Assembly (NCBI RefSeq): GCF_006364435.1
Contig: NZ_CP040977.1
Coordinates: forward strand, 434,001 to 498,000
Direction: 5' to 3'
From: Candidatus Methylopumilus universalis
Lineage (GTDB): Bacteria > Pseudomonadota > Gammaproteobacteria > Burkholderiales > Methylophilaceae
DNA: 64,000 nt
The notes beneath the pieces were generated by a model. That model was not told where the DNA came from. It did not search any database and saw only the letters and a list, made by a program, of their open reading frames with translations. The position numbers and the translations under genes were made by a program. Within the stretch, counting starts at the first letter, position 1. Every line of letters begins with the position of its first letter. Below are positions 9,103 to 16,011 of this stretch, one piece after another.

Positions 9103-9156
9103 ATTTTACAGTATTTGTCTGCTAGGCAGAAGGTTCAAGGCAGGGGTTTTTGGCAG
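9103..9156 (-). promoter_or_regulatory. Promoter module of tRNA-Lys
   Basis: On the minus strand a -10-like TAAAAT (9103-9108) preceded by AAATACTG ends 10 bases before the tRNA 5' end, the right distance for initiation just upstream of the tRNA. About 38 bases further upstream is CTGCCAAAAA (9147-9156). The same pairing of boxes occurs before the photolyase gene and before msrP. Confidence 0.6.
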
Positions 9157-9189
9157 GGCTGTAATAGGTGTGTGTTAGAAAACATCCAG

Positions 9190-9260
9190 AATTAGGATAT
9201 TTTGGATTGAACTCACTAGCTTAAATGAACTCTTAAAAACAGTATGATTAAAAAAACTAT
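9190..9260 (+). repeat. Second copy of the aox leader and start region
   Basis: This stretch aligns with 42982-43055, the sequence leading into and just past the start codon of the alternative oxidase gene. Shared runs include ATTTTGGATTGAACTCA and AACTCTTAAAAACA, followed in both by TATGAT. Similarity includes the start codon and first lysine codons, so this looks like a duplicated gene start. Here it lies immediately upstream of msrA. Confidence 0.75.
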
Positions 9261-9306
9261 TAACTATAAAGATGACTTAAATCAAAGTCCGATTGTGTTG
9301 GATTAA
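9244..9306 (+). CDS. 20-codon leader ORF overlapping the msrA start region
   Basis: An ATG inside the duplicated aox leader opens a 20-residue frame, MIKKTINYKDDLNQSPIVLD, ending in TAA one base before the msrA ATG (TAATATG). Its first residues resemble the aox start (MIKR). There is no clear Shine-Dalgarno sequence for msrA itself, so translation of msrA may depend on termination of this leader. It may simply be a remnant; no expression evidence is available. Confidence 0.4.
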   Translation: MIKKTINYKDDLNQSPIVLD

Positions 9307-9307
9307 T

Positions 9308-9811
9308 ATGGCTATTGAAACAGTATATTTGGCAGGAGGGTGCTATTGGGGGTTCGAAGATCTTTTAAGTAAAATACCGGGTGTTGTTGATACAACGGTA
9401 GGCTTCTCCGGCGGGCATGTTAAAAATGTATGTTATCGAGAAGTCACAACAGGAACTACAGGGCATGCAGAGACAGTAAAAGTTGTTTTTGATTCTGATA
9501 TTTTAAGCTTTAAGGACTTACTTCTATTTTTTTTTAAAATACATGACCCCACAACACTTAATCAACAAGGTAATGATATAGGTACTCAATACCGATCAGC
9601 TATTTTCGCAACAAACAATGAGCAATTCTTGTTAGCTGAAGATTTGATTAAAAAGATTGATGTATTAGGCGTGCTTAAAAGTAAGATTACGACAGAAGTA
9701 AATACATTCAACTCATTTTTCTCAGCTGAAGAAAATCACCAAAAATACTTAAAGAAATTCCCCGATGGTTACTCATGCCATTTCATTAGAGATATTAATT
9801 TTTCTTTTTAA
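9308..9811 (+). CDS. msrA: Peptide methionine-S-sulfoxide reductase
   Basis: A 167-residue MsrA. The catalytic Cys12 lies in GGCYWGFE (usually GCFWG; the Phe-to-Tyr change is conservative). Other family marks are TTVGFSGGHVKNVCYREV, TGHAETVKVVFD, the HDPTTLNQQGNDIGTQYRS signature, and a Cys near the C-terminus (SYSCHF) that may resolve the disulfide. It reduces the S-form of oxidised methionine in cytosolic proteins. I chose ATG 9308 over the TTG at 9293 because the conserved fold starts there. The upstream region is a duplicated aox leader. Confidence 0.93.
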   Translation: MAIETVYLAGGCYWGFEDLLSKIPGVVDTTVGFSGGHVKNVCYREVTTGTTGHAETVKVVFDSDILSFKDLLLFFFKIHDPTTLNQQGNDIGTQYRSAIFATNNEQFLLAEDLIKKIDVLGVLKSKITTEVNTFNSFFSAEENHQKYLKKFPDGYSCHFIRDINFSF

Positions 9812-9854
9812 TTGATAATGATTCATTCTAACTTTATTAAATATAATGTAATTT

Positions 9855-10019
9855 ATGACTATGGAAGATAAAAGATGTTGTGGAAGAGGGGTATGTATTA
9901 TTAATGCTCAAGGTATTTGTTGGTGTGGTCAGAAGTGGGATGGCGAGAAAATGATTTCTGCAAAACCAGATAACAACAAAAAAATAGAATTAGATAAAAA
10001 ACAACTATCAAAAAAATAA
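9855..10019 (+). CDS. Small cysteine-rich protein
   Basis: A 54-residue protein, too short for many gene callers. Its first half carries five cysteines in the pattern CC-x4-C-x7-C-x-C (RCCGRGVC then GICWCGQKWDGEKM), suggesting a small metal-binding knuckle. The second half is a Lys-rich tail. I recall similar 'CCGxGxCIINAxGxCWCGxxWDGEKM' mini-proteins in other Betaproteobacteria, but no function is known to me. A second in-frame ATG lies at 9861. Confidence 0.62.
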   Translation: MTMEDKRCCGRGVCIINAQGICWCGQKWDGEKMISAKPDNNKKIELDKKQLSKK

Positions 10020-10079
10020 TGTTCATTTAGATTTATTTTAATCTATAAAAATATAGTAATTATTCTATAAAATAAGACT

Positions 10080-11384
10080 ATGAAAAAAATTGCATATATT
10101 TTTTTGCTAGCCGCTCTCTTTTCTTGTCAAACAATACCTTCTGCAGACTCACCTGGTTTGAGTTTAGGTAAAAATCCTAAATTACCTGAACCAAGCTCAT
10201 CAATTATCCCTACAGTAAGTATTGCAAAAGCATCGCAATGGCCAGAAGGTGTCATGCCAAAAGTCATAGATAGTTTTGTGATTAGTCTTTATTCAAAAGA
10301 ACTAACACATCCTCGATGGTTATATGTTTTACCTAACGGCGATGTTCTTGTTGCACAAAGTAATAAACAACCCCCTAAAAAAACACAAGGATTAAAAGAC
10401 CTTGTATCAAGATATTTTATGAATCGTGCTGGAGCAGGCAAAGATAGCCCAGACAAAATTACATTACTTCGAGACTCTAATGATGATGGTGCTGCCGAAT
10501 TGGCTAATGATTTTTTAACTCACCTACATTCGCCCTTTGGAATGACTTTGATTGGTAATGATTTATATGTAGCTAATACTGATGCTATTTTGCGCTTTCA
10601 TTATGAGGTAGGCGACATAAAAATTGATACTAAAAAATATCCCCCAGAAAAAATTGTAGATTTGCCAGAAGGAGAGATCAACTCACATTGGACAAAAAAT
10701 ATTATTGCATCTTTGGATGGTACAAAGCTTTATGTAACAGTTGGGTCGAATAGTAATATTGGAGAGCGTGGATTAGACCAAGAAAAAGATAGAGCGGCAA
10801 TTATAGAAATTGATCTTGAAACAAAACAAAAAAGAATTTATGCATCAGGCTTGAGGAACCCTAATGGCCTCGCATGGCATCCATCTTTAGGCCAATTATG
10901 GACGGTAGTGAATGAAAGGGATGAATTAGGTAATGATTTGGTGCCTGATTATTTAACTTCCGTTAATGACGGCGATTTTTTTGGATGGCCTTATGTGTAC
11001 TTTAAAAATTATAAAGACCCTCGTGTAAAAGAATCTATGCCAAAAAATCTTAAGCCTCGTTCACCCGATTATGCTCTAGGAGCGCATGTTGCAGCTTTAG
11101 GCTTAGTTTTTTCTAATACATCACAATTTAAATCACCCTATAACAATGGTGTATTTATAAGTGAGCATGGCTCATGGAATAGAAAGCCACGTAGTGGCTA
11201 TAAAGTTGTTTTTATACCTTTTGAGAATAATGAACCTCAAGGATTACCCATAGATATTGTCACCAATTTTGTGGTCGGTGACGAAGCGTATGGAAGGCCT
11301 GTAGGATTGGCTATTGATAAAAAAGGAAATCTTCTTGTTGCTGACGATGTAGGAAATCGTGTTTGGAGAATTACTTCAAAATGA
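10080..11384 (+). CDS. PQQ-type sorbosone/sugar dehydrogenase-like lipoprotein
   Basis: A 434-residue protein with a lipoprotein signal peptide (lipobox LFSC, Cys16), so it is probably membrane-anchored in the periplasm. The rest is a beta-propeller of the soluble glucose/L-sorbosone dehydrogenase family: HSPFGMTLIGNDLYVANTD, then GLRNPNGLAWHP, the WTVVNERDELGNDLVPDY stretch and the C-terminal ISEHGSWNRKPRSGYKV. Family members use PQQ and calcium to oxidise aldoses or sorbosone; the real substrate is unknown. Presence of pqqA in the same genome fits. Confidence 0.85.
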   Translation: MKKIAYIFLLAALFSCQTIPSADSPGLSLGKNPKLPEPSSSIIPTVSIAKASQWPEGVMPKVIDSFVISLYSKELTHPRWLYVLPNGDVLVAQSNKQPPKKTQGLKDLVSRYFMNRAGAGKDSPDKITLLRDSNDDGAAELANDFLTHLHSPFGMTLIGNDLYVANTDAILRFHYEVGDIKIDTKKYPPEKIVDLPEGEINSHWTKNIIASLDGTKLYVTVGSNSNIGERGLDQEKDRAAIIEIDLETKQKRIYASGLRNPNGLAWHPSLGQLWTVVNERDELGNDLVPDYLTSVNDGDFFGWPYVYFKNYKDPRVKESMPKNLKPRSPDYALGAHVAALGLVFSNTSQFKSPYNNGVFISEHGSWNRKPRSGYKVVFIPFENNEPQGLPIDIVTNFVVGDEAYGRPVGLAIDKKGNLLVADDVGNRVWRITSK

Positions 11385-11422
11385 TAAAAAAATTAGACCG
11401 CCAAAAATTTTGATGTTCAAAT

Positions 11423-11448
11423 AAAAAAAAGCCACTCGAAAGTGGCTT
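11423..11448. terminator. Terminator between convergent genes
   Basis: The stem AAAGCCACT / AGTGGCTTT with the tetraloop CGAA is preceded on the plus strand by a run of A, giving a U-tract for minus-strand transcripts. It best serves the short secreted repeat protein gene arriving from the right. Confidence 0.82.
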
Positions 11449-11485
11449 TAATAAGTAACTATTAAGTTATGAATTAAATTTAATA

Positions 11486-11743
11486 TTACTTACTTTCATA
11501 TTCAGATCCAGGGTTAAAGCCACCATTACCACCAATCAATAATGCATCTGTAGGGTGAAATGGTTTAAAGTCAGGTTCTACTTCAACCTTATTTCCATAT
11601 TCAGTGCCAGGATTAAAGCCGCCATTACCACCAATCAATAATGCATCTGTGGGATGAAAGGGTTTAAAACCTAAATCTTCTTCCGCGAAAAGAGGAACGT
11701 TTAAGAAAGAAAGTAAAAAAACAAAAGCTAATATTTTTTTCAT
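11486..11743 (-). CDS. Short secreted protein with two near-identical 33-residue repeats
   Basis: An 85-residue protein with a clear signal peptide (MKKILAFVFLLSFLNVPLFA, cleavage before EED). The mature protein is almost entirely two copies of one unit: FKPFHPTDALLIGGNGGFNPG at residues 26-46 and again at 59-79, each followed by a Thr/Ser-Glu-Tyr. The unit is rich in Gly, Pro, Phe and Asn. It does not match a family I know. It has its own terminator and an ATG with an upstream GGAGTAAG ribosome-binding site, so it looks like a real, well expressed exported peptide. Confidence 0.75.
   Translation of the reverse strand: MKKILAFVFLLSFLNVPLFAEEDLGFKPFHPTDALLIGGNGGFNPGTEYGNKVEVEPDFKPFHPTDALLIGGNGGFNPGSEYESK
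11507..11668 (-). repeat. 99-bp tandem repeat inside the secreted protein gene
   Basis: Two copies of a 63-base core (11606-11668 and 11507-11569) are spaced 99 bases apart and differ at several third positions while the encoded 21 residues are the same. Synonymous divergence with unchanged protein indicates selection on the peptide rather than a fresh duplication. Confidence 0.85.
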
Positions 11744-11925
11744 AATACTTACTCCGGTAATTTAAACAAATCTAAATGTGCAAAATATTGAATATTTTTT
11801 GACCTTTAGATAATAATCGTATTCCTGAGATATATAGATGTCAACAATGAGCATCATTTATATTAAATTAATCTGGCTGGGACGATTTAGGTCCGTGATT
11901 TTGGCAGGAGCCAAAAAGAAGTGTG

Positions 11926-12168
11926 TTAAGAAATGCTAATTGCCTGTTCAATTCCATTGATAAAAAAACTAGGATTCACTTTCAAGGCGTCGGCCAATTT
12001 AAATATAGTGAATAAGCTTGGATCTTTTTTGCCCATTTCTAACTCGCTGATATAAGGCCTTGATAATCCCGACTTTAGACCAAGCTGTTCTTGAGATAAG
12101 TTTGAACTGAGCCTTCTTGATTTAAGACTTTTTCCGAAAGCACCATCTAATTTAGTTAATAGTACCAA
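11926..12168 (-). CDS. XRE-family helix-turn-helix regulator
   Basis: An 80-residue single-domain repressor of the Cro/C-protein type. The helix-turn-helix is SQEQLGLKSGLSRPYISELEMGKKDPSL (about residues 25-52). There is no ATG: translation appears to start at TTG 12168, which lies inside the inverted repeat AGTAC-N7-GTACT, so autorepression is likely. It is divergent to three tiny membrane-protein genes. It resembles restriction-modification controller proteins, but no such genes are nearby. Confidence 0.85.
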   Translation of the reverse strand: MVLLTKLDGAFGKSLKSRRLSSNLSQEQLGLKSGLSRPYISELEMGKKDPSLFTIFKLADALKVNPSFFINGIEQAISIS

Positions 12169-12177
12169 GACAGTACT
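12161..12177. promoter_or_regulatory. Candidate operator at the XRE gene start
   Basis: A perfect inverted repeat AGTAC-CAAGACA-GTACT covers the start codon of the XRE regulator. The heptamer GACAGTA inside it occurs again at 12294-12300 and 12322-12328, in front of the divergent small membrane-protein gene. Confidence 0.5.
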
Positions 12178-12241
12178 ATGCTCTTTATCCTGTTAATAGC
12201 TAGTAATAACTTATTTTTTTTAGGGTTAAATACAGAGCGTG

Positions 12242-12272
12242 CTCTAAAGCGGCAAATGCTATCACTTTAGAG
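12242..12272. repeat. Inverted repeat in the XRE/small-protein divergent region
   Basis: Perfect 8-base arms CTCTAAAG / CTTTAGAG flank a 15-base loop midway between the XRE gene and the divergent small membrane-protein genes. It may be a second regulatory site or an RNA hairpin. No T-run follows, so it is not a typical terminator. Confidence 0.4.
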
Positions 12273-12355
12273 GTATTTAATGATTTTTTGCTTGACAGTA
12301 AGGGCCTAAAAAATACATGCTGACAGTATTCTTTAAATTACAAGAAAATGGATTT

Positions 12356-12550
12356 ATGAGTTTTAGAAAAAAAATCGCTCGTGTTACATTTTTGTTAGCC
12401 GTAATTTCGCTAGCATGGTTAATTTTAGGAATTTTAGAATTAGCCCCCTTATTATTTCAAATACCTGGCGAGACAAGTTTTAGAACTCATGCTTCAGCAA
12501 CTGTTTTATTCTTGCTCTTTGCTTCATGGGCCTTTTGGAACGAAAAATAG
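12356..12550 (+). CDS. Small two-helix membrane protein, first of three
   Basis: A 64-residue protein starting MSFRKKIARV with two hydrophobic helices (about 8-30 and 44-60) and a short charged end (WNEK). An in-frame ATG at 12317 would add 13 residues. The shorter start is preferred because the positively charged MSFRKK is a natural membrane-protein start, though neither has a strong ribosome-binding site. A TTGACA at 12293-12298 may be its -35 box. It leads a run of three mini-genes. No family recognised. Confidence 0.55.
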   Translation: MSFRKKIARVTFLLAVISLAWLILGILELAPLLFQIPGETSFRTHASATVLFLLFASWAFWNEK

Positions 12551-12579
12551 TAAAAATCTTTAAATGATTAGGAGAACTT

Positions 12580-12750
12580 ATGCTTAAAATGTCCGATATA
12601 TGTATTTTGTTGTCTGTCTTTGTGGCTTTTATTACTACAGCTTACTTATGGTTTAATGGCCAACAACAGGAGGGGTTATTTACAGCTACCTGGATTCCTT
12701 CTATTTTGTCCTTCGCAATATACTTTAAAGTTATCTCGAGAAAGGGATAA
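12580..12750 (+). CDS. Small two-helix membrane protein, second of three
   Basis: A 56-residue protein, MLKMSDICILLSVF onward, with two hydrophobic helices (about 6-26 and 37-50) separated by the polar NGQQQEG and ending in ISRKG. An AGGAGA ribosome-binding site sits 5 bases upstream of the ATG, strong support for real translation. The stop is followed two bases later by the next mini-gene. No family recognised. Confidence 0.62.
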   Translation: MLKMSDICILLSVFVAFITTAYLWFNGQQQEGLFTATWIPSILSFAIYFKVISRKG

Positions 12751-12752
12751 AC

Positions 12753-12881
12753 ATGACTAATCCAATATTATTTGGCACAGGCTTATTCTGTTTTTTTCTT
12801 GCAATTGTTGGTGTTGTTTTAACAGTTCAAGAATTTAAAAACATGGAATTAAAAGAAAAATTAAAAAACAAAAGTAAATAA
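12753..12881 (+). CDS. Small single-helix membrane protein, third of three
   Basis: A 42-residue protein with one hydrophobic helix (about residues 4-25) followed by a strongly charged cytoplasmic tail (KEKLKNKSK). The ATG lies two bases after the preceding stop, with the ribosome-binding site AAAGGGAT inside the previous gene. It resembles small subunits that stabilise membrane complexes, such as CcoQ-like peptides, but I cannot assign it. Confidence 0.55.
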   Translation: MTNPILFGTGLFCFFLAIVGVVLTVQEFKNMELKEKLKNKSK

Positions 12882-12967
12882 TTAGCTTTTAATTAGATTT
12901 GATGTTCTAGAAGAGCATTTTTGCAAGAGTATCATAGGGGCGTGCCTCGGAGCATGCCTACTAAACT

Positions 12968-13117
12968 TTACTTGTTAAGAAGATGCAGCATTAAACCAAA
13001 GTATAGAAATGCAAAAATAGCGACAATCCAAAATACTTTTAGCATATTCGTATTAATGTCTGATAGCTTTTGATGAATTTTTTCTAGCAATTCCACTTGT
13101 TTTAATTTTTTTGTCAT
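12968..13117 (-). CDS. Small membrane-anchored coiled-coil protein
   Basis: A 49-residue protein on the minus strand. The N-terminal half is a charged heptad-like helix (KQVELLEKIHQKLSDINTN) and the C-terminal half one transmembrane helix (VFWIVAIFAFLYFGLMLHLL). It has a strong AAAGGGG ribosome-binding site before the ATG and follows the photolyase gene by 17 bases on the same strand, so it may be cotranscribed with it. No family recognised. Confidence 0.6.
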   Translation of the reverse strand: MTKKLKQVELLEKIHQKLSDINTNMLKVFWIVAIFAFLYFGLMLHLLNK

Positions 13118-13134
13118 ATATCCCCTTTGAATGT

Positions 13135-14664
13135 TTAGATATTTTCAATATTTTTGATTAAATTTTTAGCCTGTAATTTAATATCTTCAATGAGATTAGG
13201 ATCCATATCTCTGATCTGTTTATTGACGATCGCTAATCTTGGGTTTTTGCTTAGTTGTTGTGAGTTCGCAATAAAAAAATTCCAGTATAGGCTGTTGAAC
13301 GGACATGCCTTATCACCAACCCTCTCATTTTTCGAATAATAACACCCCTCACAATAGTTACTCATTTTGTTTAAATAGTTCGCTGTTGATACATAAGGTT
13401 TGCTTGCTAGCTTGCCACCATCGGCAAACTGACTCATGCCCAGTGTATTAGGCATTTCAACCCATTCAAATGCATCAATATAGATACCTAAATACCACTC
13501 ATGAAGGCTTTTAGGATGAAGGCCTGCAAGTAGAGAAAAGTTACCAACAATCATCAGTCTTTGGATATGGTGCGCGTATGCTTCATCAAGAGATTGGTTG
13601 ATTGTATATTTAAGACAATTCATTTTAGTTTGCCCATTCCAAAACCAATTGGGCACTGGCAATTGATGGTTGAAATAATTCTGATCGCCAAGAGCTGGCA
13701 TATGAGCCCAATAATATCCCCTAATATATTCTCTCCAGCCTATGATTTGTCTGATAAAGCCCTCGGCAGTATTGATTGATAATTGATTAGATAAATATGA
13801 TTTTTCAACAGCTGATACAACCTCTTTAGGAGAAAGCATTTTAGTATTCAACGCAAAAGAGATTAAAGAATGAAACATTTTTGTTTCATCTTTATGCATC
13901 GCATCTTGATAGTCGCCGAAGTAAATGAGTATATGTCCAATAAAAAAATCTAAATGCTTTAATGCTTCTTTTCTATTTAAAGGCCAACGAAATTGAGATG
14001 CATTATGATTTCCAAAGCTCTTTATTCTAGCCGTTGTAATTTCATCCCATAATTCACTATGATCATGAATAGGCCTATGATCCTCAAAGACTTTGGGTTC
14101 TCCTTTCCAAGCTTTTCTATTCTCGTGATCAAAATTCCATTTTAAGCCAACAGGTTTTCCATCTTCAGACATGAGGACACAGTGCTTTTTCCTCATAGCA
14201 CGATAGAAAGATTCCATCAGCCACTGCTTCTTTCCCGCAAACATTTCTCTAACCTCGAAACGATGTGTAAAAAAGTGTTCTGACGGAAAGCGCTCAGATT
14301 GTATAGAGACTTCATTACAAAGCTCCATTAAATCTTGATCAAGTCTATATTCGTCAGGCTCTTGATACTCAAACTTTTGAACATTGTATTGATCAAATAA
14401 ATTTTTTAAATTTGCTTTAAAGGAATGAAGATTGGACTTCTCATTTATCCCAAGATAAATAACTTGATGGTTTTTTTTGGTAAGCATACTTTTAAAATCT
14501 CTCATCGCTGCAAAAATACCTAAAATCTTTTGCGCATGGTGAAGAACATAATTTGTTTCTTGCTTAACCTCCATTAAGACATATAGGATTTCATCATCTA
14601 GTTTTTTAAACCAAGAATGGTTAGGATTAAGTTGATCTCCCAGAATGAGTCTAAGGATTTTCAT
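13135..14664 (-). CDS. FeS-containing cryptochrome/(6-4) photolyase (PhrB type)
   Basis: A 509-residue member of the bacterial iron-sulfur cryptochrome/photolyase group (FeS-BCP). It opens LRLILGDQLNPNHSWF, the usual start of this family, binds FAD in the C-terminal helical domain, and has the cluster cysteines C438, C441 (CEGC) and C454 (ACPF), the positions known from Agrobacterium PhrB. A further Cys in KMNCLKY fits the fourth ligand. Family members repair (6-4) photoproducts with light. Promoter boxes like those of tRNA-Lys lie about 80 bases upstream. It is relevant to a sunlit, rhodopsin-bearing organism. Confidence 0.93.
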   Translation of the reverse strand: MKILRLILGDQLNPNHSWFKKLDDEILYVLMEVKQETNYVLHHAQKILGIFAAMRDFKSMLTKKNHQVIYLGINEKSNLHSFKANLKNLFDQYNVQKFEYQEPDEYRLDQDLMELCNEVSIQSERFPSEHFFTHRFEVREMFAGKKQWLMESFYRAMRKKHCVLMSEDGKPVGLKWNFDHENRKAWKGEPKVFEDHRPIHDHSELWDEITTARIKSFGNHNASQFRWPLNRKEALKHLDFFIGHILIYFGDYQDAMHKDETKMFHSLISFALNTKMLSPKEVVSAVEKSYLSNQLSINTAEGFIRQIIGWREYIRGYYWAHMPALGDQNYFNHQLPVPNWFWNGQTKMNCLKYTINQSLDEAYAHHIQRLMIVGNFSLLAGLHPKSLHEWYLGIYIDAFEWVEMPNTLGMSQFADGGKLASKPYVSTANYLNKMSNYCEGCYYSKNERVGDKACPFNSLYWNFFIANSQQLSKNPRLAIVNKQIRDMDPNLIEDIKLQAKNLIKNIENI

Positions 14665-14747
14665 TTTTGAGTTCTAGTAATAGAATTGGCACGTTTAAGA
14701 TTAAATGGTACTTAGATTTAAGCTGGGCTTATCTCTCAGATTCAAAT

Positions 14748-14799
14748 ATTTTACAGTATTTATAGATTTCTAGAGGGTCTGGGCAATCGTTTTTGGGAG
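14748..14799 (-). promoter_or_regulatory. Promoter-like module upstream of the photolyase gene
   Basis: On the minus strand AAATACTGTAAAATAT (TAAAAT at 14748-14753) is preceded 36 bases upstream by CTCCCAAAAA (14790-14799). The first 16 bases are identical to those before tRNA-Lys. The rest of the 252-base gap between the photolyase and deacetylase genes holds nothing else I can support. Confidence 0.5.
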
Positions 14800-14916
14800 A
14801 GAAAGAATAGAGCGGGTGGTGAGAACACATGACAGAATAAAAAAAGCTTCTTTTAAAGAATTATAGAAACTGCTAAAAGATGCTATTAATTAATACAACG
14901 CGGAATTATCTCGCTC

Positions 14917-15972
14917 TCACCGGCCAGTCAGTTTTTTATTTTTCGAAATAATTACATTTAGAATACTTTCAGAAGCTTCTTTGATATTTGTAGGTTCATA
15001 CCCGCCTTCTAAAACAAACAATAGACGATTAGACGCATATTTTTCTGCAATGGTAGATAAAATATCTGTAGCTTTCCTATAGCCATTATTTGTATATTTC
15101 AATTGCCCTAGTAAATCATTTTCATGCGCATCAAACCCTGCAGATACCAATATAAATTCTGGCTTGAATTTATCCATGGCAGGAATTAATTGGCTTTTTA
15201 AGCCATGAATAAATTCTTCATCGCCGGCACCTTTTGGCAAATCAATATTTAATGTATATCCATAACCTTCACCACTCCCTTTTTCATCAGGGCGACCTGT
15301 GCCAGGATAGAAAGGATGTTGATGGATACTGAAATAGAAAACCGTATTGTCACTGTAAAAAATATCTTGGGTTCCGTTGCCGTGATGAACATCAAAATCA
15401 ACAATTAATATTCGATTGATGCCATATTTGTTTTGTAGATATTTTGCTGCAATGGCGACATTATTAAAAATGCAGAATCCCATGCCTCTATCTTTAGTTG
15501 CATGATGGCCAGGTGGCCTTGAAAATACAAAGGCACTTGAAGCCTTACCCTGCATCATTTGATCAACCCCTTCAGTAATCGCTCCTACTGATTTTCTGGC
15601 AACTTGATACGAATGTTTTGATATAACAGTATCACCGGTACTAAGCTTTGTATTAGACTCAGCAAGTTTTTCAGATTCGCGCTTAACAAGATGAATATAT
15701 TCTTTTGAATGTACGAGGCTTATGACTTCTGTGGATGCGTAACCAAAGGTAGGCCAAATTAAATTGGGCTGTAATTTAGAATCATTTTTGAGAAAATTAA
15801 TTACACTTGAGAGTCGATCAGGGTTTTCTGGATGATTAGGGCCGGTGTTATGAAGAATAAATTCATCATCATAAAGAACTGCAATTTTTAATTTACTTCT
15901 TTCTTGATCCGCAATTAAATTAATTGGTTGAAAAAGCGATATGAGAAGTAAACAGTTAAGTATGTATTTCAC
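14917..15972 (-). CDS. Exported histone-deacetylase-family amidohydrolase
   Basis: A 351-residue class II HDAC/acetylpolyamine-amidohydrolase-like zinc enzyme. Visible motifs: HPENPDRLSSV near residue 43, RPPGHHATKDRGMGFCIFNN (the tandem-His active site), DFDVHHGNGTQ (zinc ligands), and LVSAGFDAHENDLLG. It begins with a signal peptide (MKYILNCLLLISLFQPINLIA), so it would act in the periplasm rather than on cytosolic protein, which is unusual for this family. Substrate unknown; acetylated polyamines or sugars are possible. Confidence 0.88.
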   Translation of the reverse strand: MKYILNCLLLISLFQPINLIADQERSKLKIAVLYDDEFILHNTGPNHPENPDRLSSVINFLKNDSKLQPNLIWPTFGYASTEVISLVHSKEYIHLVKRESEKLAESNTKLSTGDTVISKHSYQVARKSVGAITEGVDQMMQGKASSAFVFSRPPGHHATKDRGMGFCIFNNVAIAAKYLQNKYGINRILIVDFDVHHGNGTQDIFYSDNTVFYFSIHQHPFYPGTGRPDEKGSGEGYGYTLNIDLPKGAGDEEFIHGLKSQLIPAMDKFKPEFILVSAGFDAHENDLLGQLKYTNNGYRKATDILSTIAEKYASNRLLFVLEGGYEPTNIKEASESILNVIISKNKKLTGR

Positions 15973-16011
15973 TTAAAAGTGTCTTAATTAAGTATGAGTT
16001 AGTTTCATTAT

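Noticed and set aside
9293-9308. TTG start for msrA at 9293
   Set aside because: Adds five residues without family support; the fold begins at ATG 9308, directly after the leader ORF stop.
9814-9832. Fur-box-like GATAATGATTCATTCTAAC
   Set aside because: Only the first half fits the consensus, and it lies between msrA and a small protein gene with no iron link.
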